Translations under genes and position numbers: made by a program | Notes under the pieces: generated by a model | Told to the model about the DNA's origin: nothing | The model's input: only the letters and a program-made list of their open reading frames with translations | Database searches by the model: none | Part shown: in pieces, positions 59,503 to 64,000 of the stretch | Layout of the letters: each line of letters opens with the position of its first letter | Position numbering within the stretch: the stretch's first letter is position 1 | Source: Erwinia sp. 198 | GTDB lineage: Bacteria; Pseudomonadota; Gammaproteobacteria; Enterobacterales; Enterobacteriaceae | Direction: 5' to 3' | NCBI RefSeq assembly: GCF_003937915.1 | Contig: NZ_RHUM01000002.1 | Location: 186,001-250,000, forward strand | Length of the DNA stretch: 64,000 nucleotides

Positions 59503-59578
59503 TGGACCGCCGTCAGGGATTCGAACCCCAAACCTTCAGCTCCGTGGCTGATGCTCTCTCCAGGTGAGCTAACGGCGG
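59503..59578 (-). tRNA. Degenerate tRNA-like gene, probable pseudo-tRNA
   Basis: The minus strand folds as a cloverleaf of 76 bases including CCA. A perfect 7-bp acceptor stem (CCGCCGT with ACGGCGG), D stem GCTC/GAGC, anticodon stem TCAGC/GCTGA, T loop TTCGAAT on stem TGGGG/CCCTG, discriminator T and encoded CCA are all present. The anticodon loop is CACGGA: only six bases, with no U33. No standard anticodon can be read; one lost T would give ACG (Arg), but that is speculation. It is followed by a terminator, so it may still be transcribed. Confidence 0.6.
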
Positions 59579-59584
59579 TTTAAT

Positions 59585-59634
59585 CCTGATGCCGGTTACG
59601 TTCCGGTAACCTGATGCCGGCTGCGTTCCGCTAA
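59585..59634. repeat. 25-bp tandem duplication
   Basis: CCTGATGCCGGTTACGTTCC and five more bases are repeated at once with three changes. The pair lies just upstream of the tRNA-like gene, where a promoter would be expected. Confidence 0.8.
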
Positions 59635-59736
59635 AATCGTTAGCGCGGCCTGCCCACTCGTCTTCCTGAGGAAAAGCATTGTTGATACGTCCTGCGCACA
59701 ACAGCATGTGCTGGTAGTGTAGTACATCTCAGACAG

Positions 59737-59763
59737 AAAAAAGGCCCTGCCTGAGCAGAGCCT
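59737..59763 (-). terminator. Intrinsic terminator, minus strand
   Basis: AGGCTCTGC-TCAG-GCAGGGCCT with six T. No gene is visible directly upstream of it on this strand, so it may mark an unseen short transcript or decayed phage DNA. Confidence 0.65.
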
Positions 59764-60074
59764 GAAATTTGGTGCGCCTGTTTATCATCACTGATTAAGG
59801 GTCAGTCCTTTGGTCGGGCGGCGCATTGACGACTACCTGATTAAGCATAGTTATGGTTTAGCAAATAGCAAATTAAGGGATGATGGCAAGGCGCTGTGGT
59901 TCAGGCGAGATAGCCAGCCACCGCGCCGGTAATAGCGGCTTAAAGTGGCCTGATGGTGGTACTTATGCTGCTAAACGTCTCTCCATACTTTGGTTCGCGC
60001 GATAGTACTGGCAGCATTTCAGGACAGGCTTCTCTTAATAAGATTCGTCTCAGAACAAAATTCAACCACCGGGA

Positions 60075-60090
60075 TGTGATTCGGATCACT
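60075..60090 (+). promoter_or_regulatory. Candidate CRP site
   Basis: TGTGATTCGGATCACT matches nine of the ten core positions of TGTGA-N6-TCACA. It lies 60-100 bases before an orphan terminator on the same strand. Confidence 0.5.
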
Positions 60091-60119
60091 TTATGATCCA
60101 CGTATTACTTTAGGGTGGT

Positions 60120-60176
60120 GAGGCAAAATAGAGTTAACTTCGTTTTTTGCCCGCGGCTCCCTGCGGGCTTTTTTTT
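60120..60176 (+). ncRNA. Candidate small RNA ending in a strong terminator
   Basis: GCCCGC-GGCTCCCT-GCGGGC followed by eight T (60149-60176) is a strong terminator with no gene before it. A near-perfect CRP site is centred at 60082-60083; a class II start would fall near 60124, giving an RNA of about 50-60 nt. It matches no sRNA I remember. The start and the very existence of the RNA are inferred. Confidence 0.4.
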
Positions 60177-60512
60177 ATATAAATAACCCTGGATAAAGCT
60201 TTGCCTGTCGGCACCAGAACAGGGATGAGTATGATATAGCTGCTATTTTTACCAAAAGCGTGCAGGGCTCTAATCTAATAAGGACTGAGATAAGCGCTAA
60301 TATTTTCTATCAGAGAGGTTACGCATAAAGCGTGACAGAAAGCAGATAGTTAATTTAAAGCAAAGTCAGATATTATAATAACTGTATTCAGCAGCACGCA
60401 GCCTTAACTATCCGCGTTTGATAAGAGGATTTCAGAACACAAGGTTTTAGTGCCACAGTAAAATACAGGAAAAGCATTACTCTAAACGCCGTTATCTTTA
60501 TTCCTACTGCTG

Positions 60513-60815
60513 CTAAGCCTTTAAAATTGATACCGGTACCGATATCCAGCTGCCTATTGAAGCGTGAACCACGGCGCGATAAACCGCCTCCGGTAAGGTT
60601 TTCCCCACGGAAGGCGCTCTTTCGTCCAGATAAGCGATAAACATCTGCTTATGGCCGCCGCTGCTCAGAAATATATTCAGATTGTTTATCAGATATCCGG
60701 CCTTGTCCCACGTCGTGGCAGCCCCTTTCGGCCAGGCGCCGCCGATAGCTTTAAGCACGGCCCATTCCAGGGCTTTGCCTTCCAGTTCGTCGGTTTGAAC
60801 GGTTTCAGTCTGCAT
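60513..60815 (-). CDS. DUF2591-like phage protein
   Basis: 100 residues. The opening TDELEGKALEWAVLKAIGGAW has the layout of DUF2591 proteins of lambdoid phages (SELTGxALDWAVA...). A middle part follows and then the closing TLPEAVYRAVVHASIGSWISVP, which matches the usual AAMRCYVASKLGDEIEVP-type ending. Function is unknown. It is probably a leftover of a prophage; no other phage gene flanks it intact. Confidence 0.65.
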   Translation of the reverse strand: MQTETVQTDELEGKALEWAVLKAIGGAWPKGAATTWDKAGYLINNLNIFLSSGGHKQMFIAYLDERAPSVGKTLPEAVYRAVVHASIGSWISVPVSILKA

Positions 60816-61105
60816 TATATTCCCCGTAAGCCTGCCTGCCTGGCAGAAAAGCGTTAGCTGTTAAATTGCTGCCAGTTATTCCATACTTCGTTAAAGAATG
60901 CACCCTGATAATGCTTTTGTCGCTTATATTCAGAATCAGACCAGGTCTGCATTGGCATCTTTTAATATTAACAACCCTCGGGCGAAACGGATTATTCTTA
61001 TTTGTAGGTGCTCCCGGTCCGGTATTTATAAATTGGTGCCTGATGTTAGTTTACGTGCCAGTACGATGCTTTTATGTGACAACGTCACGCCAACGCCTCT
61101 TCCGG
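60816..61105. other. Intergenic stretch with a GTGAC-N3-GTCAC dyad
   Basis: 290 bases with no convincing gene. GTGAC-AAC-GTCAC at 61076-61088 is the same dyad type as the two at 25339 and 25392. It lies just beyond the 3' end of the DJ-1/PfpI gene. Confidence 0.4.
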
Positions 61106-61813
61106 TTACTTCCCGCAGGCAGGATTGTTAAGCCGTAACGCCGCTTTTTGCGTTGCCTTCAGCCTTTTAGCAACGAATGCTGCCGTCTGGGCGCTGGCTC
61201 TTTCGACCTGCTCTGCTGAAGCCACGCGAGGGGAACCGCAGTTAAACGGTGGCGCGGGGTCGTATTCCATATGCAGCTGGATAGCCTGAGCAGTTTCATC
61301 GTCATAAAGCGCGGCCACCACGCCAAGCGCAAAATCGATGCCGGAAGTCACGCCTGCGCCAGTAATAAGGTTACCGTCCCGCACTACGCGTTCGCTCACC
61401 GGCTCGGCGCCCAGTAACGCCAGCTGCAACAGCGATCCCCAGTGGCAGGTCGCTTTGCGTCCCTGTAATAGCCCGGCGGCGCCCAGTACCAGCGAGCCGG
61501 TACAAACAGAGGTAAGCAGATTAACCTCTGCGCTTTTGCGGCGAATAAACGCCAGCGTGTCGCAGTCTTCCATCAGGGCAATCTGCCCTGGCCCACCGGG
61601 CACGCAAAGCACATCCAGCTTTGGGCAAGCCTCAAAGGTTGTGGAAGGCAGGATTGCCATGCCGCGATCGGAAACGACCGGCTCCCTTGTCTTCCAGATG
61701 AGATGCACCTGCGCGCCAGGCGCACGGGAAAAAACTTCAAAAGGGCCGGTGAGATCGAGCTGGGTTAGATCGGGATAAAGCAAAAGGCCAATTGCCAGGG
61801 TTTGGGCAGACAT
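61106..61813 (-). CDS. DJ-1/PfpI family protein (isonitrile hydratase-like)
   Basis: 235 residues from MSAQTLAIGLLLYPDLTQLD, whose ATG at 61813 has AGGAG before it; the frame is open 67 codons further up but that part looks non-coding. The nucleophile-elbow Cys is in LLTSVCTGSLVLGAAGLLQG and the family block GLLYPDLTQLDLTGPFEV-like start, TCHWGS and ITGAGVTSGIDFALGVV follow. The closest family members are isonitrile hydratase (InhA) and related ThiJ/PfpI enzymes; the substrate here is not proven. It is a single gene with a terminator upstream separating it from the KGG-repeat gene. Confidence 0.88.
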   Translation of the reverse strand: MSAQTLAIGLLLYPDLTQLDLTGPFEVFSRAPGAQVHLIWKTREPVVSDRGMAILPSTTFEACPKLDVLCVPGGPGQIALMEDCDTLAFIRRKSAEVNLLTSVCTGSLVLGAAGLLQGRKATCHWGSLLQLALLGAEPVSERVVRDGNLITGAGVTSGIDFALGVVAALYDDETAQAIQLHMEYDPAPPFNCGSPRVASAEQVERASAQTAAFVAKRLKATQKAALRLNNPACGK

Positions 61814-62033
61814 GGTTTTCTCCTGAAAAAATGAAGGCCGCATATTCTCATACAAATGGCGAACGTAAAAAGCTGTCTTATACGCCATACGCCCTTTCTC
61901 GTTATCTGAATTCTCTCTAAAAAGATATAAACGAAGCGGCGACAAGGTGGCTATGAAGGTATAAAACAGGGTAAAAGAGACAGAAAAATTTACGCTTCTG
62001 AGGGAGCTGAACAAAATAATAGCGAGGCATAAA

Positions 62034-62072
62034 AAAACCCGCTAACCCTGAAACAGAGGGATGCGGGTTTTA
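62034..62072. terminator. Terminator between the KGG-repeat gene and the DJ-1 gene
   Basis: AAAACCCGC pairs with GCGGGTTTT, with A and T runs on both sides and a second small CCCT/AGGG stem inside. It works in either direction; on the minus strand it ends the KGG-repeat gene. Confidence 0.8.
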
Positions 62073-62180
62073 GCCGGTTACGAAACAGCCCTGCACTACT
62101 TTCTTCGGCCTGCTTACAGCCGGATAAAGGTTTTAGCCGATTTAATCAACCGGGTGATACCTGTAGCTGTCCCGTGTTAC

Positions 62181-62345
62181 TTAGCTGCGGTGACTGTTCT
62201 GCCCACCTTTTTTACCGGCTTCGGAGGCCTTTTCGCGGTCATTTCTGAAATTACCGCTGCTGCTCTGGCCGCCTTTTTTACCTGCTTCTGAAGCTTTTTC
62301 ACGATCCTCGGCGAAGTTGCCGGAGTTTCCACGATGCTGAGTCAT
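62181..62345 (-). CDS. yciG: YciG-like KGG-repeat stress protein
   Basis: 54 residues, MTQHRGNSGNFAEDREKASE and on. Two copies of GNF-x-x-DREKASEAGKKGGQ make up the protein, the KGG (con-10-like) repeat of E. coli YciG and YmdF. YciG belongs to the RpoS-controlled yciGFE genes and helps swarming and stress survival; here yciF and yciE are absent. The ribosome site GAGGAAG is good. The small size hides it from ordinary gene finders. The name yciG rests on similarity to YciG over YmdF, which is a close call. Confidence 0.85.
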   Translation of the reverse strand: MTQHRGNSGNFAEDREKASEAGKKGGQSSSGNFRNDREKASEAGKKGGQNSHRS

Positions 62346-63078
62346 AATATCTTCCTCTTCGTGTATTCAATTTCTCACCGGATAATATAGCTCGGCTACT
62401 ACTTTTTTACCGAAAGCCGGTGAACGTCGTGCATAAGTAACTATAGCAACCTCTCGTCAGGCTGCAAGTGAAAACCTTATTTGACGCCAGAACGCCCGTC
62501 TACTTTTATATTTCACAGTTTCGCTAAAGACCTTTATGAAAAAAACAAATAAAATCAGCAAAATATATCACTGCGACGAATGTGATATAACTTTTCAGAA
62601 TTATTTATAATATTTCCAAATAAAAACCAGTAAGAGCCTGCCTTTATTTCTGCCGTAAAATACACCTGCCACAATTGCAAGACGACAGAAGCGGTATCCA
62701 TTCCTGTCTGATTACGGCTGGTCGCTGAACAGAGCGGTAAATAATGCTCGCAGCCAGCGGTGTCACACGTCACGATGCGTGTGGTCGTGCCACCTCAGAA
62801 TTTTGCTAAAGCCAGGGATGGGCATGGCTGGTCCGGCGAAGGCGAAACGCGGCTGGATGTGTATCATGCCTGGCTGCTGGAAGATTTGGCTGGCGGGCGC
62901 GTATCCTGACCCAGGAAACCCGGGATGGGAACCCGGCTAAAGCGCTGGCGAAAAAACGCCAAACCCGATGATTAACGGCCATCAGGCACCGCTGGATGGC
63001 CTGGTCGCCGCCGCCCTCGCCCGGCAAGCCTGACCAGGCGAACGTTCTGTAAACGCAGCCTGCCAGGGACGGCAGCCG
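62346..63078. other. Gene-poor stretch with coding relics
   Basis: 733 bases. A 24-residue frame at 62536-62610 (+) ends in IYHCDECDITFQNYL, and KYTCHNCKTTEA is readable in another frame about 65 bases later, as if a small CxxC protein had decayed. At 62774-62908 (+) a 44-residue frame reads ARDGHGWSGEGETRLDVYHA, also protein-like but cut. None has a good ribosome site. The rest shows nothing. Confidence 0.35.
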
Positions 63079-64000
63079 TCAGGCGACGCCCAGGGCAGCT
63101 TTCACTTCGCTGGCGATTTTTTCAACCTGCGGCCCGTAAATGACCTGGATATCGTGGTCGCTGACGCGATTGATGCCGTTGGCGCCCGTGGTCATCAGTG
63201 TTTGATCGACGACCTCTTTCATCTCTTTCACCCGCACCCGCAGTCGGGTAAAGCAGCAATCGACGTCCTCTATATTGCCTTCGCCACCCAGCCCGCTAAT
63301 GATGACGCGAATACGCTGGTCGGCCGCGACCGTTTTGCTTTCCGGCTCCGTTTCTTCCGCTTCCCTGCCCGGCGTTTCTACCCGCATACGCAGGATAACA
63401 AAGCGAAAACCGTAGTAGTAAACCGGCACGTAGATGGCGCCAAGCGCCAGCGTCCACCACCATTGGGTTTTGCTGCCGCCAAGAATACCAAACACCACGA
63501 GATCGATAGCGCCGCCCTGAATGTTGCCGATCATCAGGTGCAGCATCGACATCAGCATAAAAGACAGGCCGCTAAGGAGCGCGTGCAGCAGATAAAGGAC
63601 AGGCGAAACAAAGATAAAGCAGAATTCCAGCGGCTCGGTGATGCCGGTCGTAAACGAAGTAAGCGCGCCCGCCAGCATCAGCGCTTTGACCCGCTGCTTG
63701 TGCTCCGGCCTCGCGCAGTGATAGATCGCCAGCGCGGCCGCCGGCAGGCCAAACATCATCACCGGGATTTTTCCCTGAGCCAGGAACTGCGTGGCGTTTC
63801 TGATAATGTCATCCGGCACCGAGCCGGGATGGGTCAGCGCGGTATTGAAGATATTCAGCGCGCCCACGATGGTCTGATTATCCACGGTAGCGACGCCGCC
63901 GATAGGCGTGAAGCGCACCGTTTCGTTAAGGATATGATGCAGGCCGGTAGGGATAAGCAGGCGTTCGCTGGTGCCATACAGGAAAGCCCCATACTGCCCG
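63079..64000 (-). CDS. PTS alpha-glucoside-type enzyme IICB, 3' part
   Basis: 307 residues are seen and the frame is open to the window edge (GAFLYGTSERLLIPTGLHHI), so the start lies beyond base 64000. The end of the IIC domain has the signature TSFTTGITEPLEFCFIFVSP. After a charged linker the C-terminal IIB domain carries the phospho-Cys motif IEDVDCCFTRLRVRVKEM and ends VIYGPQVEKIASEVKAALG. That IIB form fits alpha-glucoside/isomaltulose transporters (AglA, PalE) or MalX better than PtsG. A partner IIA and the glycosidase would lie outside the window. Confidence 0.85.
   Translation of the reverse strand, partial: GQYGAFLYGTSERLLIPTGLHHILNETVRFTPIGGVATVDNQTIVGALNIFNTALTHPGSVPDDIIRNATQFLAQGKIPVMMFGLPAAALAIYHCARPEHKQRVKALMLAGALTSFTTGITEPLEFCFIFVSPVLYLLHALLSGLSFMLMSMLHLMIGNIQGGAIDLVVFGILGGSKTQWWWTLALGAIYVPVYYYGFRFVILRMRVETPGREAEETEPESKTVAADQRIRVIISGLGGEGNIEDVDCCFTRLRVRVKEMKEVVDQTLMTTGANGINRVSDHDIQVIYGPQVEKIASEVKAALGVA

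Larger units (their letters stand above)
59764..60512. other. Long gene-poor stretch
   Basis: About 750 bases without a credible protein gene on either strand. It contains the candidate CRP-controlled small RNA unit at 60075-60176. The remainder shows no repeats, tRNA or family resemblance that I can see; low coding signal and the phage-type gene next to it suggest decayed prophage DNA. Confidence 0.45.

Noticed and set aside
60866-61138. 90- and 77-residue plus-strand frames before the DJ-1 gene end
   Set aside because: No ribosome site; the tail overlaps the DJ-1 3' end antisense.

Overview
The window reads as chromosomal DNA of a member of the Enterobacterales, most likely family Erwiniaceae (the Pantoea, Erwinia and Mixta group). 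The backbone genes (fnr, uspE, pntAB, ydgH, rstAB, asr, hrpA, azoR, ldhA, dbpA, zntB, mppA, mpaA, ycjG, tpx, tyrR, ycjFX, psp, sap, yciW) are close relatives of the E. coli genes but are rearranged and interrupted. An EsaR-type LuxR regulator points to Erwiniaceae rather than Escherichia. The genus cannot be fixed by eye. All names rest on remembered family sequences; no database search was run.

Regions: 0-6 kb holds the end of a pentitol-type MFS transporter, then fnr, uspE and convergent pntAB. 6-15 kb is an envelope and acid-stress block: ydgH, ydgI, a 137-residue unknown, rstAB, an M32 carboxypeptidase, asr with the mini-gene ydgU, and ydgD. 15-25 kb holds hrpA, a decayed lambdoid remnant (holin, broken Q-type antiterminator, phage ORF), azoR, the ynbE-ydbH pair without ydbL, ldhA and ydbJ. 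25-30 kb holds an ABM-family gene, dbpA, an unusual ttcA, a proline-rich mini-gene, the sRNA FnrS and zntB. 30-35 kb is a beta-glucoside module in which bglF-bglB and bglG are separate convergent units, each behind its own RAT/terminator. 35-47 kb holds mppA, mpaA, ycjG, tpx, an orphan luxR, tyrR, ycjFX and the psp regulon with divergent pspF. 47-54 kb holds a macrodomain protein, a RyhB-type sRNA under two Fur boxes, sapABCDF and yciW. 54-64 kb is accessory and gene-poor: a LysR regulator, a wrecked IS3-family element, a chemoreceptor, a tRNA-like relic, a DUF2591-type phage gene, a DJ-1/PfpI protein, a YciG-type KGG-repeat protein and the 3' part of an alpha-glucoside-type PTS gene.

Regulatory links visible inside the window: FNR with a box at its own promoter and another correctly placed upstream of FnrS; RstA with a candidate box before asr; PspF facing its sigma-54 target promoter; BglG with two RAT sites; Fur boxes over RyhB. 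About ten starts were moved from the longest reading frame to an internal codon with a better ribosome binding site. Six short features matter although they are small: ydgU, the proline-rich gene, FnrS, RyhB, the KGG-repeat gene and the degenerate tRNA.
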